A program made the translations under genes and the position numbers. Below the pieces are notes generated by a model that worked only from the letters and a program-made list of their open reading frames with translations, made no database searches and was not told the DNA's origin. This document shows, one piece after another, positions 7,050 through 17,652 of a stretch of DNA of 64,000 nucleotides (its first letter is position 1; each line of letters starts with the position of its first letter). Source of the DNA: Synechococcus sp. LA31 (GTDB taxonomy: Bacteria > Cyanobacteriota > Cyanobacteriia > PCC-6307 > Cyanobiaceae); assembly GCF_018502385.1 (NCBI RefSeq), contig NZ_CP075523.1, forward strand, positions 620,001-684,000. Reading direction: 5' to 3'.

Positions 7050-8204
7050 GTGTCGGATCAGTCCTGGCCGTGGTGGCCTCTGCTGCCGCTCTATCCCTAC
7101 GGGCGCCGCCGCACGTTGGTGCGGGAGCTGATTCCTGAGCAGCTTTGGAGCTTCGAGCAGCTTCAGGGTGTGTTCTATGTGGCTGTGCCGATCCGGATGA
7201 CGGTGGCGCGGGTACCCGGTGGTCTGATGGTGTACGCACCGGTGGCCCCTACGGCTGAGGTACGCCGCGCCCTGCTGGATTTGGAGCAACGCTTTGGCCC
7301 GGTGATGAGCATCGTGCTGCCCACGGCCTCCGGGCTTGAACACAAGTTGCCAGTGCCCGCGATGGCCAGAGCCTTTCCCAACGCCGAGGTGTGGGTGACG
7401 CCTGGCCAATGGAGCTTCCCTGTGGGATTGCCCCTGGCTTGGCTTGGCTTTCCGGCCCGCCGCACACGCGTGCTGGGGGAGCAGGGCTATCCCCATGGCG
7501 ATGCCCTGCAGTGGTGCTCCCTGGGGCCGATCAACCTTGGGCTCGGCCGTTTTCAGGAGCTGGCCTGCCTGCACCGCAGCAGTGGTGCCCTGCTGCTCAC
7601 CGATGCCCTTGTGGCGATCAACCAGGAGCCGCCTGAGGTGTTCGATCTCGATCCCACACCGTTGCTGTTTCACGCCCGCGATCGCGGTGATCAGCCACTG
7701 AAGGATTCCCCTGAGCTGCGTCTAAAAGGTTGGCAGCGCCTGGCCCTGTTTGCCTCCTATCTGCGCCCAGAGGCGCTGCAGGTGCCGGGTGTGCGCACCT
7801 TGCTGGCGCAGGCTTTCCAACCCGGGATGTGCAATGCGCGGAGCTATTTCGGCCTCTATCCCTTCCACTGGCGCCGGAGTTCGGCCGAGGTGTTTCGCGA
7901 GCTCCAGCCAACACCGGGCGCTTTGCGGATTGCGCCTGTGTTGGAGCGGCTCGTGTTTCCCCGTGCCCAGGCCTTGATCGTGGCCTGGGTGCGCCAGCTG
8001 GCGGCTTTACCGGAGCTGCGCTGGGTTGTGCCCGCCCACTACGAAGCGCCGGTGCCCTGCCGTGCAGAGCAGCTTCAGAGCCTTGCTGATCACTTGGAGG
8101 GCAGAGCCTGGGCTCCCAGTGATGGTAATTGGGCTTACTTGGCGGGGATTGATCAGGCTCTGTTGCGTTTTGGCGTTGTGCCGGAACAGCCCGAGGTTGG
8201 CTGA
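7050..8204 (+). CDS. DUF4336 domain protein
   Basis: A 384-residue protein from GTG 7050, 2 nt after the mntB stop, so probably co-transcribed with the manganese transporter. It contains PVAPTAEVRRALLDLEQRFG and IVLPTASGLEHKLPVPAMARAFPNA-type sequence, the pattern of DUF4336, a family widespread in cyanobacteria and plants with a fold distantly like metallo-beta-lactamases (HK and H-E positions substitute for the usual HxHxD). No signal peptide. Function unknown; the position suggests a link to metal supply but this is inference. The frame stays open to 6951 inside mntB, not considered real. Confidence 0.82.
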   Translation: MSDQSWPWWPLLPLYPYGRRRTLVRELIPEQLWSFEQLQGVFYVAVPIRMTVARVPGGLMVYAPVAPTAEVRRALLDLEQRFGPVMSIVLPTASGLEHKLPVPAMARAFPNAEVWVTPGQWSFPVGLPLAWLGFPARRTRVLGEQGYPHGDALQWCSLGPINLGLGRFQELACLHRSSGALLLTDALVAINQEPPEVFDLDPTPLLFHARDRGDQPLKDSPELRLKGWQRLALFASYLRPEALQVPGVRTLLAQAFQPGMCNARSYFGLYPFHWRRSSAEVFRELQPTPGALRIAPVLERLVFPRAQALIVAWVRQLAALPELRWVVPAHYEAPVPCRAEQLQSLADHLEGRAWAPSDGNWAYLAGIDQALLRFGVVPEQPEVG

Positions 8205-8216
8205 AGTCTCAGCACT

Positions 8217-8558
8217 TCAGAGCTTCAGCTCTCCAGGATCTGCATCGGCTTCTGGAAAGAGCGTGTCTTCCAGTTCCATGCGCTGCTCCATCTGACGCAG
8301 GAAGTAACCCGTCATCATCGCGGAGGCGAGCAGCCCAGCGAGATGGTCGCGATTGGCCGTGATCTTCACATCAAAGTGTTCGCCGGGCAGGACGCCAAGG
8401 AGCCCCTGAACATTGTGGCGAATGATGTCTTGAATGTCGCTGCTGGCGGAGCGGGCCACACGCTGCAGAACATCCGGAGATTGCTCCTGCAGGTATTGGA
8501 TCAATGAATTCGTGCTGATCGATTCACTGTCGCTCGTCAGGAACTCCGGGTTGAACAT
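8217..8558 (-). CDS. DUF760 family protein
   Basis: A 113-residue soluble protein with the diagnostic strings SLIQYLQEQSPDVLQRVA, HNVQGLLG and LAGLLASAMMTGYFLRQMEQR. DUF760 proteins occur in cyanobacteria and chloroplasts; molecular function is not established. It converges on the DUF4336 gene with a 12-nt gap and lies 29 nt downstream of the signal peptidase stop on the same strand. Confidence 0.88.
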   Translation of the reverse strand: MFNPEFLTSDSESISTNSLIQYLQEQSPDVLQRVARSASSDIQDIIRHNVQGLLGVLPGEHFDVKITANRDHLAGLLASAMMTGYFLRQMEQRMELEDTLFPEADADPGELKL

Positions 8559-8587
8559 TCCGGTGTGCTCCGCGTCACGCCTGCACC

Positions 8588-9181
8588 CTACCCCAGCTGT
8601 TCATCGGCTTCGAGAAGGCCGAGGTCGGAGAACCGAATCGCCCCTACCCGCCGAAGCGGCCAATAACGGAACAGCGCCGTGCCGATCACCTCCTTGCGCG
8701 GCAGGGGGCCCCACACATGGGAATCAAGGCTGGCATTGCGATTATCGCCAAGCACCAGCAGTTCGCCCTCGGGAACGGTGATCGGGCCGAAGCTGTAATC
8801 CATGGCTTCAGATCGCCAGGGTTCGAGCACCGGATCACCATTGCGGAGGAGCTGGCCATCCCGCACTTCGATGTCGTCGCCCGGTTGGCCCACCACCCGC
8901 TTGATCAGAGCGGCTTTGGGGTCGTAGCCGGCCTCTACTAGCACCGTTGGTGCGTGGAACACCACGATCGTGCCATTGGGCAGCGGGCGATCCAGTTTCG
9001 GCCGCACCTTCTCCACCAGGATTCGATCCTGCAGCTCCAGGGTGGGAAGCATTGAGCCGGAGGGGATCCAGCGGGGCTCGATCACCAGCCAGCGCAGCAG
9101 CAGAGCCACACACAACCAGAGCACAAGCGAGCGCCAGCCACTCCACGTTGAGTTGCTGGTGGTGGGAGGCTCGCTGTTCAT
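8588..9181 (-). CDS. lepB: Signal peptidase I
   Basis: Membrane-bound Ser/Lys protease that removes signal peptides from exported proteins. 197 residues from ATG 9181: one N-terminal transmembrane helix (about 17-33), catalytic Ser43 in PSGSMLPTL, catalytic Lys94 in KRVVGQPGD, and the C-terminal box VLGDNRNASLDSHVWGPL. The frame continues upstream to 9253 with Cys/Arg-rich sequence unlike the family, so the ATG is preferred. Divergent from menD, with a 51-nt gap between starts. Confidence 0.95.
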   Translation of the reverse strand: MNSEPPTTSNSTWSGWRSLVLWLCVALLLRWLVIEPRWIPSGSMLPTLELQDRILVEKVRPKLDRPLPNGTIVVFHAPTVLVEAGYDPKAALIKRVVGQPGDDIEVRDGQLLRNGDPVLEPWRSEAMDYSFGPITVPEGELLVLGDNRNASLDSHVWGPLPRKEVIGTALFRYWPLRRVGAIRFSDLGLLEADEQLG

Positions 9182-9232
9182 CGTTGTGCTTCGGTGAGCA
9201 TGATCGCCACATCCTGAACAACAGCACCGCCG

Positions 9233-11035
9233 GTGCCTGCTCCCCCCGCCCACCGCTGCAGCGCTGCCGGCAATCTCCAGGCTGCCCTACACCTGTTGCA
9301 GGCCTTGCGGGCCCGAGGTCTGCGCCGGCTGGTGCTCTGCCCCGGCAGTCGCTCCGCTCCTCTTGCGGTCGCCGCTGGGCTCCTGGAGGCGGGGGGCCTG
9401 GAGTTGCTCACGGCGGTGGATGAGCGCTCTGCTGCTTTTCTCGCCCTGGGGCTCGGCCGGGCGGATGGTTTGCCGGCTGCGGTTGTGACCACGTCAGGCA
9501 GCGCTGTGGCCAATCTGTTGCCCGCGGTGGTAGAGGCCCACCACGGCACCGTGCCCTTGCTGCTGCTGACGGCTGATCGTCCCCAACGCCTGAAGGGATG
9601 CGGTGCCAATCAGACCGTGAATCAGGAAGCTTTTCTGGCCGCCTGTTGCCGTTGGTACGCCAGCGGTGCGCCTGATGGTCTGGCAGCCATGGCCGCAGCC
9701 AGCCTCGTTGAGCTGGCCGACCATGCCTGGATCGCTGCGTTAGGTGCACCAGCTGGTGCCGTGCACCTCAACCTTCCGTTTGAGGAGCCGCTGCATAGCA
9801 GCGCTCAAGACATTGAAGCCGCGCTTGCCTGCGTGGATCCGGCGCCCCCAGCCCCCGTGGTTCCCAGCGATCGGGGGTTACCCCCGATGGCAGCGCTGAG
9901 CGATCCACGGCTCGATCCGGATCGCCCTGGCGCCGTGGTGGTGGGTCCATGGCGTGGCACCGCGGCGGGCCTTGTGCCGTTTGCCACGGCCCTGCTGGCC
10001 TGGCAGCAGCGCACGGGTTGGCCGGTGCTGGCTGATGGTCTCTCAGGGTTGAGGGGCTGGCCGGGTTTGAGGGTGGTTCATGGCTATGACCTGCTCCTGG
10101 CGGAAGGCCACCGGCTGCCCTCGGCCCCTCAGCTGTTGCGGCTGGGATCCATGCCGGCCAGCCGGCGTTTGCAGCAATGGATCAGCGCCAGCGCAGGGCC
10201 TCAGTTGCTGATCAGCGAAGGCGATCCCCGCAACCTCGATGCCACTGCCACGGCCACCGAGCAGTTGGCCTGCGGGCTTGTTGCCTGGTGGGAGGCCCAG
10301 CAGCTGATGCTGGGCAACACCACGGCCAGCACTATGAGCCTGGCTTGGCTGGAGCGCTGGCTGGCTGCAGATCAGCTCCTGCAGAGCCAATTGGATCGTG
10401 AGCTGCAGCTGCAGTGCTCAGAACCAGCCCTCGCCAGAACCCTCAGCCGCTTGTTGCCAACGGATCAGCCCTTGATGTTGGCCAGTAGCTCACCAGTTCG
10501 CGATTGGGAAAGTTTTGCCGCCGCTGATGCCCCCCTGCGTCCGGTGTTCGGCTTCCGCGGTGCCTCTGGCATCGATGGCACGCTCTCGATCGCGGCTGGG
10601 CTCGCATTGGCCCATGGGCGCTCAACGTTGTTAACCGGTGATCTGGCGCTGTTGCATGACGCCAACGGTTGGTTGTGGCGCCAGCAGCTCTCAGCCCGAG
10701 GTGCTCATCTCACGGTGGTGTTGGCCGATAACGGCGGCGGCGGCATTTTTGAGCAGTTGCCGATCCGCGCCGGCCGGCAGCTGGATTTCGAGAGGCTGTT
10801 CGCCATGCCTCAAGCCCTCGATCACACCGCACTGGCTGCCGGTTATGGCGTTGCCACGCGCACCATCAGCAGCCTCAATCAGTTGGCCGAGGCCTTGGAT
10901 TGGGCTGCGGACGAACCGATGGCGTTGATTCGGTTGTGCACGGATCGTCAGGCCGATGCGGCGCTGCGTCAGCACTGCCGCCGCACAATGGCCTCCTTCA
11001 CCAACGGCTCCGATGGCGCCCAGCTGCTCCCCTGA
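9233..11035 (+). CDS. menD: 2-succinyl-5-enolpyruvyl-6-hydroxy-3-cyclohexene-1-carboxylate synthase (MenD)
   Basis: ThDP-dependent enzyme joining isochorismate and 2-oxoglutarate in phylloquinone synthesis; phylloquinone is the A1 electron carrier of photosystem I. 600 residues from GTG 9233. Recognisable are [12 protein letters not shown], the ThDP Glu in [37 protein letters not shown], and the C-terminal ThDP/Mg site [12 protein letters not shown]. The 3' end overlaps menB by 23 nt, indicating an operon. Confidence 0.95.
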   Translation: MPAPPAHRCSAAGNLQAALHLLQALRARGLRRLVLCPGSRSAPLAVAAGLLEAGGLELLTAVDERSAAFLALGLGRADGLPAAVVTTSGSAVANLLPAVVEAHHGTVPLLLLTADRPQRLKGCGANQTVNQEAFLAACCRWYASGAPDGLAAMAAASLVELADHAWIAALGAPAGAVHLNLPFEEPLHSSAQDIEAALACVDPAPPAPVVPSDRGLPPMAALSDPRLDPDRPGAVVVGPWRGTAAGLVPFATALLAWQQRTGWPVLADGLSGLRGWPGLRVVHGYDLLLAEGHRLPSAPQLLRLGSMPASRRLQQWISASAGPQLLISEGDPRNLDATATATEQLACGLVAWWEAQQLMLGNTTASTMSLAWLERWLAADQLLQSQLDRELQLQCSEPALARTLSRLLPTDQPLMLASSSPVRDWESFAAADAPLRPVFGFRGASGIDGTLSIAAGLALAHGRSTLLTGDLALLHDANGWLWRQQLSARGAHLTVVLADNGGGGIFEQLPIRAGRQLDFERLFAMPQALDHTALAAGYGVATRTISSLNQLAEALDWAADEPMALIRLCTDRQADAALRQHCRRTMASFTNGSDGAQLLP

Positions 11036-11867
11036 GATCCATTGGCAGCCCCAGGGCGCCTATAGCGACATCCTGTTCGACCTCAGTGAGGAGGGCATTG
11101 CCCGCATCACGATTCATCGGCCCCACAAGCGAAATGCGTTCCGTCCACAGACGGTGAACGAGCTGTTTGATGCGTTCTCCCGTGTGCGCGACAACCCGCG
11201 CATCGGTGTGGTGTTGTTCACCGGCGCCGGCCCCGCCGCCGATGGTGGCTATGCCTTCTGCTCCGGCGGTGATCAGAGCGTGCGCGGCGATGGCGGCTAT
11301 GTGGGCGATGACGGCCTGCCCCGCCTCAATGTGCTGGATCTGCAGCGGCTGATCCGCAGCTTGCCCAAGGTGGTGATCGCTTTGGTGGCCGGCTACGCCA
11401 TCGGTGGGGGCCAGGTGTTGCACTTGCTCTGTGATCTCAGCCTGGCTGCAGAGAACGCTGTGTTTGGCCAGACCGGCCCGAAGGTTGGCAGCTTCGATGG
11501 CGGCTTTGGCGCTGGCTATCTGGCGCGACTGGTGGGCCAGCGAAAGGCGCGCGAGATCTGGTTTCTCTGCCGGCAATACGGTGCGGCTGAGGCGCTGCAG
11601 ATGGGCCTGGTGAACGCGGTGGTGCCGCTGGAGCAGCTGGAAGCTGAAGGGGTGCGCTGGGGCCGTGAAGTACTGCAGCACAGCCCCACTGCTATCCGCT
11701 GCCTGAAGGCGGCCTTCAATGCTGAAACCGATGGCATGGCCGGGATTCAGGAGCTGGCCGGTCAGGCCACCCACCTCTTCTACCGAACCGAGGAGGGCCA
11801 GGAGGGTCGCAACGCTTTCCTGGAGAAGCGAGCCCCTGATTTTTCAGATTCTCCTTGGCTGCCCTAG
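11013..11867 (+). CDS. menB: 1,4-dihydroxy-2-naphthoyl-CoA synthase
   Basis: Crotonase-fold enzyme that cyclises o-succinylbenzoyl-CoA in phylloquinone synthesis. 284 residues from ATG 11013; this start lies 23 nt inside menD in another frame. Present are [13 protein letters not shown], the oxyanion-hole region [28 protein letters not shown], and the active-site segment [20 protein letters not shown] with its catalytic Asp. The C-terminal [14 protein letters not shown] is typical of cyanobacterial MenB. Confidence 0.96.
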   Translation: MAPSCSPEIHWQPQGAYSDILFDLSEEGIARITIHRPHKRNAFRPQTVNELFDAFSRVRDNPRIGVVLFTGAGPAADGGYAFCSGGDQSVRGDGGYVGDDGLPRLNVLDLQRLIRSLPKVVIALVAGYAIGGGQVLHLLCDLSLAAENAVFGQTGPKVGSFDGGFGAGYLARLVGQRKAREIWFLCRQYGAAEALQMGLVNAVVPLEQLEAEGVRWGREVLQHSPTAIRCLKAAFNAETDGMAGIQELAGQATHLFYRTEEGQEGRNAFLEKRAPDFSDSPWLP

Positions 11868-11910
11868 TGCGTTGTGTTGGCTAGCAGTTGGTGAGAGTGC
11901 TCGTGTTGCT

Positions 11911-12531
11911 GTGACAGCTCCTCGTTCGTCTTCACCCTGGTGGCTGGGTTGGCTCATCGGCTCTGCCGCTTGCACCGTGCCCATGGTCGGCCCGGCCCTG
12001 GCGCGCCAGCCGGATCCCATCCCGCCCCCGGCACCACTGATCAGCGATGACGTGGCACTGAGCCGCATCCCTTCCGATCTGATGGACGACGAGGGCTTAC
12101 ATCTCGTACTTGATCGCAGCACTCGGCAGTTGATGGTGCTGAAAGATGGCCGCATGTTGCGGCGCTATCCCGCTGCGGTGGGTACCGACGGCTGGGAAAC
12201 CCCGGCGGGTCGCCATCAGGTGCTGGAGATGGTGGCCCACCCGGTTTGGGAGCATCCCGGCAACGGGAAGCAGGTTGGTCCTGGTCCGAAAAACCCGCTC
12301 GGCTCTCGCTGGATTGGCTTCGTCCGTGATTGCACCCCGCGCCAAAACGCCTGGGATGGTGAGCGTTATCTCAGCGTGGATGGCTGCACCGTGGCCGGCT
12401 TCCATGGCACTCCTCACCGTTGGACCGTGGGACGGGCGGTGTCACACGGTTGCGTGCGGCTGTTTGAGGAGAACGTGCAGGAGGTGTTCGAGCTGGTGCA
12501 GGTGGGCACACCGGTGACGGTGCTGCCCTGA
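11911..12531 (+). CDS. L,D-transpeptidase (YkuD domain), exported
   Basis: About 206 residues from GTG 11911: N-terminal hydrophobic signal ([14 protein letters not shown] and on), Pro-rich linker, then a YkuD catalytic domain with [23 protein letters not shown] and the nucleophile motif [12 protein letters not shown]. Such enzymes make 3-3 peptidoglycan cross-links or attach proteins to the wall in the periplasm. The frame is open upstream through the menB end but the sequence there is non-conserved shadow. Start uncertain by a few codons. Confidence 0.88.
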   Translation: MTAPRSSSPWWLGWLIGSAACTVPMVGPALARQPDPIPPPAPLISDDVALSRIPSDLMDDEGLHLVLDRSTRQLMVLKDGRMLRRYPAAVGTDGWETPAGRHQVLEMVAHPVWEHPGNGKQVGPGPKNPLGSRWIGFVRDCTPRQNAWDGERYLSVDGCTVAGFHGTPHRWTVGRAVSHGCVRLFEENVQEVFELVQVGTPVTVLP

Positions 12532-12572
12532 AACCACCCGTAGAGTTGCGCGCACTTTCAGCCGAACTTCCC

Positions 12573-14114
12573 ATGCGGGTGCTGTTTGCCGCAGCCGAAT
12601 GCGCCCCGATGGTGAAGGTGGGAGGCATGGGCGATGTGGTCGGTTCCCTGCCGCCCGCCCTAGCCCCCCTCGGCCACGATGTGCGGCTGATCATGCCGGG
12701 CTACGGCCGTCTCTGGAGCCAGCTCGACATTCCTGGTGAACCGATCTGGCGCGGTCACACCATGGGCACTGATTTCGCGGTCTATGAAACGCGGCATCCC
12801 GGCAATGGCCTTCCCCTCTATCTGGTGGGGCATCCGGTCTTTGATCCCGAGCGCATCTATGGCGGGGAAGACGAGGATTGGCGCTTCACCTTCTTTGCTA
12901 GTGCCACCGCTGAATTCGCCTGGAACCACTGGAAGCCCGACATTCTTCACTGCCATGACTGGCACACCGGGATGATTCCGGTGTGGATGCATCAGGACCC
13001 TGACATCAGCACGGTGTTCACCATCCACAACCTCAAGTACCAGGGGCCGTGGCGCTGGAAGCTCGATCGCATGACCTGGTGCCCTTGGTATATGCAGGGC
13101 GACCACACCATGGCAGCGGCCTTGCTCTATGCCGATCGCGTCAACGCTGTATCTCCCACCTACGCCCAGGAGATCCGCACCTCTGAATACGGCGAACAGC
13201 TGGAGGGGTTGCTGAACTACATCAGCGGCAAGCTGCGCGGCATCCTCAACGGCATTGATCAGGCCGCCTGGAATCCCGCCACCGATTCCACCTTGCCCGC
13301 CAACTACAGCGATGGCGACCTCGCCGGCAAGGCCGAGTGCAAGCGGGTGCTGCAGGAGCGTATGGGCCTGGCGGTGAACCCCGACACCTACCTGATGGGT
13401 CTGGTGAGCCGTCTGGTGGATCAGAAGGGCGTGGATCTGCTGCTGCAGGTGGCTGATCGCGTCTTGGCCTACTCCGACACGCAGTTTGTGGTGCTCGGCA
13501 CCGGCGATCGCCACATCGAATCTGGCCTCTGGCAGATGGCAGCTCGCCATCCGGGCCGTTTCGCCGTGTTCCTCACCTACGACGACGCGCTCTCCCGGCT
13601 GATCTACGCCGGCAGCGATTCCTTCCTGATGCCCAGCCGGTTTGAGCCCTGCGGCATCAGCCAGCTGCTAGCGATGCGCTACGGCTCGATCCCGGTGGTG
13701 CGCCGCGTGGGTGGTCTGGTGGACACCGTGCCGCCCCATCTGCCCAATGCCCACACAGGCACCGGCTTCTGCTTCGATCGCTACGACCCGCTCGACTTTT
13801 ACACCTCAATCGTGCGCTCCTGGGAGGCCTATCGCCATGGCGACAGCTGGCGCGAGCTGCAACGGCGCGCAATGACCGCCGACTACAGCTGGGATCGCTC
13901 CGCCCTGGAGTACGACCGCATGTACAAGGAAGTGAAGGGTGTGAAGGAGCCCACGCCCGATGCCGGGGCGGTGGAGCAGTTCTCCCGCGGCCAGGACGCT
14001 GACCCCAGCCTCCAGGGTGGAGGTCAGCCCCCTCGCGAGCCGCTCGAGGCGCCTTCGGCGGGCAGCAGTTTGCGCAATCCGCTCTCCCTGCTGCGCCGCC
14101 GCAGCGGTCGTTGA
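12573..14114 (+). CDS. glgA: Glycogen synthase
   Basis: GT5 ADP-glucose transferase, 513 residues from ATG 12573. N-terminal [23 protein letters not shown] includes the KxGG substrate-binding motif (here KVGG); [18 protein letters not shown] and the C-terminal [18 protein letters not shown] with its catalytic Glu are intact. The last ~50 residues (Pro/Gln/Ser/Arg rich) are a non-conserved tail. An upstream GTG at 12546 is in frame but the ATG matches family N-termini. It synthesises the glycogen that the GlgP at 1668-4121 degrades; the two are 8 kb apart. Confidence 0.97.
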   Translation: MRVLFAAAECAPMVKVGGMGDVVGSLPPALAPLGHDVRLIMPGYGRLWSQLDIPGEPIWRGHTMGTDFAVYETRHPGNGLPLYLVGHPVFDPERIYGGEDEDWRFTFFASATAEFAWNHWKPDILHCHDWHTGMIPVWMHQDPDISTVFTIHNLKYQGPWRWKLDRMTWCPWYMQGDHTMAAALLYADRVNAVSPTYAQEIRTSEYGEQLEGLLNYISGKLRGILNGIDQAAWNPATDSTLPANYSDGDLAGKAECKRVLQERMGLAVNPDTYLMGLVSRLVDQKGVDLLLQVADRVLAYSDTQFVVLGTGDRHIESGLWQMAARHPGRFAVFLTYDDALSRLIYAGSDSFLMPSRFEPCGISQLLAMRYGSIPVVRRVGGLVDTVPPHLPNAHTGTGFCFDRYDPLDFYTSIVRSWEAYRHGDSWRELQRRAMTADYSWDRSALEYDRMYKEVKGVKEPTPDAGAVEQFSRGQDADPSLQGGGQPPREPLEAPSAGSSLRNPLSLLRRRSGR

Positions 14115-14123
14115 TGCGCTGGG

Positions 14124-14909
14124 ATGGCCCTGTCACCACCTGAGGGGCCGTCCCAGCAGTCAGCGCAGCAGCGCGATCTGCCGGCCACCTATCGCAACCC
14201 CTGGTCCACCCTGGGCGACAACCTCTGGGCGGTCGTTGCCGATGCCAGGCTGCGCGTTCAGGAGGTTGTCCGGCGCAACGGCCAGGGGAGCCTGTGGCGA
14301 CCCAGCTGGTGGCCGGCGGATCTGGCACCCCTCTTCTGCCCGTTGCTGCTCGCGCTTGGGCTCACGCTGCTGGTGCTGCTGGGCCTGCAAGGCGCCTCAG
14401 CCCTGCGGCGCCAGACTCCCCCTCTGAGCCCGGCGATCGGTTCCGCTGCAATCGAGGCAGGGCCAGCGGAGGCTCCCGAGGCGGACGAGCCGCCGCCCGA
14501 GCCCCTCGCCCTCGAGCCGCCGTTGATGCCGGAGGCACCGCCTGCTCCCTCGCTCGATGGGGCAGGTGAGCTTGCTGAGGAACCACCGGAACTGCCTCTG
14601 GCTGAGATCCCTGCTGAGCCCGAACCGCCAGACCCGCTCGATGCACTCGTGCAGCGTTCCGATGCTGACGGATTGCTGCTGCAAGCCATGGCTTCGGCTG
14701 ATCAGCGCACCCTGGTGCTGCAGGTGGCTCCGGCGTTTGCGGCGCTGAGCGTGGCGGCTCAGCAGCGTTACGCCGAGCAGTGGCAGCTGTGGGCGGCGGA
14801 TCTCGGGTACGACCACCTGGAGCTGCGCGATTCGCGCTCTGGCCTGCTGGCCCGGGATGCGCTGGTGGGTGCCGGCATGATCGTGCTCAACGAGTCATCC
14901 AGCCCCTGA
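14124..14909 (+). CDS. Proline/glutamate-rich membrane protein of unknown function
   Basis: A 261-residue protein 9 nt after glgA. It has a basic N-terminal part of about 75 residues containing RNPWSTLGDNLWAVVADARLRVQEVVRR, one transmembrane helix (LAPLFCPLLLALGLTLLVLLGL, about 67-90), a long Pro/Glu/Ala-rich linker (about 100-175) and a folded C-terminal domain (DALVQRSDADGLLLQAMAS to the end). The domain plan suggests a single-pass protein with a spacer crossing the periplasm or lumen. Family not recognised; it lies between glgA and murF and may be co-transcribed with them. Confidence 0.75.
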   Translation: MALSPPEGPSQQSAQQRDLPATYRNPWSTLGDNLWAVVADARLRVQEVVRRNGQGSLWRPSWWPADLAPLFCPLLLALGLTLLVLLGLQGASALRRQTPPLSPAIGSAAIEAGPAEAPEADEPPPEPLALEPPLMPEAPPAPSLDGAGELAEEPPELPLAEIPAEPEPPDPLDALVQRSDADGLLLQAMASADQRTLVLQVAPAFAALSVAAQQRYAEQWQLWAADLGYDHLELRDSRSGLLARDALVGAGMIVLNESSSP

Positions 14910-14913
14910 TCCG

Positions 14914-16284
14914 ATGCAGCTTGGCGCTTTGATCGCGTGCTGGGGAGAACCCCGCGGAGCTCAGGCCGCTGGCCTGGACACGGCTGCCCCAGTGGGTCCC
15001 ATCTGCACCGATAGCCGCCAGCTGCAGGGCGGAGAGCTGTTTGTTCCCCTGGTGGGGGAGCGCTTCGATGGGCACGGGTTTCTGGGGCAGGCAGCAGCCC
15101 TTGGCGTCCAGGCGGCTGTGGTGCAACGCGGCCGCGCCGGAGATGTTCCCTCGGGATTGCTCCACTGGCTCGTGGATGACACCCTCGATGCCTACCAGCA
15201 GTTGGCGTTGCTGCATCGACGTCAACTTGTTGCACCGGTGGTGGCGGTGACCGGCTCGGCCGGGAAAACAACCACGCGCGAACTGATTCGCGCCGCCCTG
15301 GGGCCGTTGGGGCCGGTGATGGCCAGCAGCGGCAATGAAAACAACGACATCGGCGTGCCCCTCACGCTCCTGAAGGCCGGACCTGAACACCGGGCGGTGG
15401 TGGTGGAGATGGGCATGCGCGGCCTGGGCGAGATCGATCGCCTCAGCCGCACCGCTGAGCCGGATGTGGCGGTGATCACCAACATCGGCACGGCCCACAT
15501 CGGCCGCTTGGGCAGCCGTGAGGCCATTGCCACCGCCAAGTGCGAGATCACCAGCCAGCTCAAGCCCGATGGCCTCTTGGTGATCCCAGCTGGCGACCCC
15601 TTGCTGGAGCAGGCGATTCAGGCTGTGTGGAGCGGCCGTGTGCAGCGGGTGGCACTGGCGGGCGACCCGGGCGTTGACCAGGCGGATCTGGTGGGCGAGC
15701 TCGATGAAACCAACGACCTGCTCAGCGTGCGCGGTGAATGCATTCGCCTGCCCCTGACGGGCCGGCACAACGCCCGCAACCTGCTGCTGGCCTTGGCCGT
15801 GGCCCAGGAACTGGGGGTTGGCCTGCCGGCCTTGGCTGAATTGGATGTGGAGGTTCCCGGCGGCCGCAATCGCCGGCTCCAGCTCGGCGGCCTCAGCGTG
15901 TTGGATGAGACCTACAACGCCTCACCGGAAGCCGTGTTGGCGGCCCTGGAGCTGTTGGTGCGTCAGCCAGGGCGCCGCTTTGCCGTGCTCGGTTCAATGC
16001 TCGAGCTTGGCGAGCAGAGCGTGGACCTGCATCGTGAGGTGGCGGAGCGGGCTGCGGCCCTTGGCCTCGATGGGTTGGTGGTGGTCGCCGGTGGCGCTGA
16101 GGCCCAGGCCATGGCGGCGGCCGCCCAGGGGTTGCCGCGCCTTGCTGTGGTGGCGGAGCCGGCGGAGGCGGCCGAGCCGCTCAAACTATGGCTGACCTGC
16201 GGCGATGTGCTGTTGCTCAAGGCCAGCCGTGGGGTGGCCCTGGAGCGGCTGATTCCCTTGTTGCCGGAGCTGCCGCTCAGCTAG
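14914..16284 (+). CDS. murF: UDP-N-acetylmuramoyl-tripeptide--D-alanyl-D-alanine ligase
   Basis: Cytoplasmic Mur ligase adding D-Ala-D-Ala to the peptidoglycan precursor. 456 residues: N-terminal substrate domain with [19 protein letters not shown]-binding [42 protein letters not shown], and C-terminal [16 protein letters not shown]. Starts 4 nt after the preceding stop. Its 3' end overlaps the convergent glmU stop by 8 nt. Confidence 0.96.
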   Translation: MQLGALIACWGEPRGAQAAGLDTAAPVGPICTDSRQLQGGELFVPLVGERFDGHGFLGQAAALGVQAAVVQRGRAGDVPSGLLHWLVDDTLDAYQQLALLHRRQLVAPVVAVTGSAGKTTTRELIRAALGPLGPVMASSGNENNDIGVPLTLLKAGPEHRAVVVEMGMRGLGEIDRLSRTAEPDVAVITNIGTAHIGRLGSREAIATAKCEITSQLKPDGLLVIPAGDPLLEQAIQAVWSGRVQRVALAGDPGVDQADLVGELDETNDLLSVRGECIRLPLTGRHNARNLLLALAVAQELGVGLPALAELDVEVPGGRNRRLQLGGLSVLDETYNASPEAVLAALELLVRQPGRRFAVLGSMLELGEQSVDLHREVAERAAALGLDGLVVVAGGAEAQAMAAAAQGLPRLAVVAEPAEAAEPLKLWLTCGDVLLLKASRGVALERLIPLLPELPLS

Positions 16285-17626
16285 GGGCCTGCCAGTTCTC
16301 CTTCACCAGTTGCTTGGCGCGGCCCAGGGCCAGGGCGCCGGCGGGCACGTTTTTGGTGAGAGTGGAGCCGGCTCCCACGGTCACGCCTTCGCCCAGCTCG
16401 ATCGGAGCCACCAACACGCTGTTGGCTCCGGTTTTGCTGCCTGCGCCGATCACGGTGCGGTGTTTGTTCACGCCGTCGTAGTTGGCGGTGATGGTGCCGG
16501 CGCCCACATTCACCCCAGAGCCCAGCTCGGCATCGCCGATGTAGCTGAGGTGGTTCACCTTGCAGCCTTCGGCCAGGCTGCTTTTTTTGATCTCCACAAA
16601 GTTGCCCACGCGGCAGCCTTCAGCGAGATCAGCGCCCGGGCGCAGCTGGGCGAAGGGCCCGATGGCGCAGTCGCTGGCTACGGCGGCATCGCGCACCACG
16701 GAGTAAACGATCTCCACGCGATCGCCGATGCGGCTGTTGTCGATCAGGCTGCCTGGGCCAATGCGGCAGCCTTCGCCGATCACGGCGTCGCCGCGGAAAT
16801 GGCATTGGGGCTCCACCACTACATCGCGGCCGAAGCGGGTGCCATCGCTGAGGGTGCAGCTGGCGGGATCCACGAAGCTCACCCCTTCAGCCATCCAATG
16901 GCGGCGCATACGCTCCTGAATCACCGCCTCGCATTGGGAGAGCTGCAGGCGATCGTTGATGCCGTTGATCTCATCGGCATCGGCCACCTCCAGGTGCATG
17001 GCGGGGCTGAGCATCGCCACGGTATCGGTGAGATAGAGCTCGCCTTGGTCGTTGTTGGTGCTGAGCTGCGGCAGCACCTCCGCCAGCTTGCGCCAGTTGA
17101 AGCAGTAGATGCCGGCGTTGATCAGGTTGTTGCAGCGCTGGGCCTCGCTGCAGTCGCGGTGCTCCACGATCGCCGACACCTGAGCCGCGTCATCGGCAAA
17201 CACACGGCCGTAGCCGGTGGGGTCGGCCAGCCGGGCGGTGAGCAGGGTGACTGCCGCACCACTGCTGCGATGCCGTTCCAGCAGGTTGGCGATGGTCTCA
17301 GCCCGCAGCAACGGCACATCGCCGTTGAGCACCAACAGATCCCCTTGGAAATCGCTCAGGGGTTCGAGCAATTGCTGCACCGCATGCCCTGTGCCGTTCT
17401 GGGGCTGCTGCAGCACAAACTCCAGGCCGTGTTGATGGGCCAGGGATTGCTCCACGCGATCAGCCTGATGGCCCACGATCAGGATCTGCCGCTGTGGCGC
17501 CAGACCCTTGCAGCTGGCCAGCACGCGTTCCACCAATGTGGCGCCCGCCAGGGGCTGCAGCACCTTGGGCAGATCGCTCTTCATGCGGGTGCCCTTTCCG
17601 GCGGCCAACACGGCAACGGCGAGCAT
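16277..17626 (-). CDS. glmU: Bifunctional N-acetylglucosamine-1-P uridyltransferase / glucosamine-1-P acetyltransferase
   Basis: Makes UDP-GlcNAc in two steps. 449 residues from ATG 17626: N-terminal pyrophosphorylase with [20 protein letters not shown] and VLNGDVPLL, then a left-handed beta-helix with hexapeptide repeats ([46 protein letters not shown]). The frame runs open to 18070 but upstream sequence is a shadow of the neighbouring methyltransferase. Last gene of a minus-strand run beginning with ubiD; spacing to the upstream stop is 26 nt. Confidence 0.97.
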   Translation of the reverse strand: MLAVAVLAAGKGTRMKSDLPKVLQPLAGATLVERVLASCKGLAPQRQILIVGHQADRVEQSLAHQHGLEFVLQQPQNGTGHAVQQLLEPLSDFQGDLLVLNGDVPLLRAETIANLLERHRSSGAAVTLLTARLADPTGYGRVFADDAAQVSAIVEHRDCSEAQRCNNLINAGIYCFNWRKLAEVLPQLSTNNDQGELYLTDTVAMLSPAMHLEVADADEINGINDRLQLSQCEAVIQERMRRHWMAEGVSFVDPASCTLSDGTRFGRDVVVEPQCHFRGDAVIGEGCRIGPGSLIDNSRIGDRVEIVYSVVRDAAVASDCAIGPFAQLRPGADLAEGCRVGNFVEIKKSSLAEGCKVNHLSYIGDAELGSGVNVGAGTITANYDGVNKHRTVIGAGSKTGANSVLVAPIELGEGVTVGAGSTLTKNVPAGALALGRAKQLVKENWQAPS

Positions 17627-17652
17627 CAGCGGCAGAACAACTGGCCGGGAAT

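Noticed and set aside
12660-13550. 296-aa frame antisense to glgA
   Set aside because: His/Gln/Val-rich composition of an antisense shadow in GC-rich DNA; glgA motifs on the other strand are complete.
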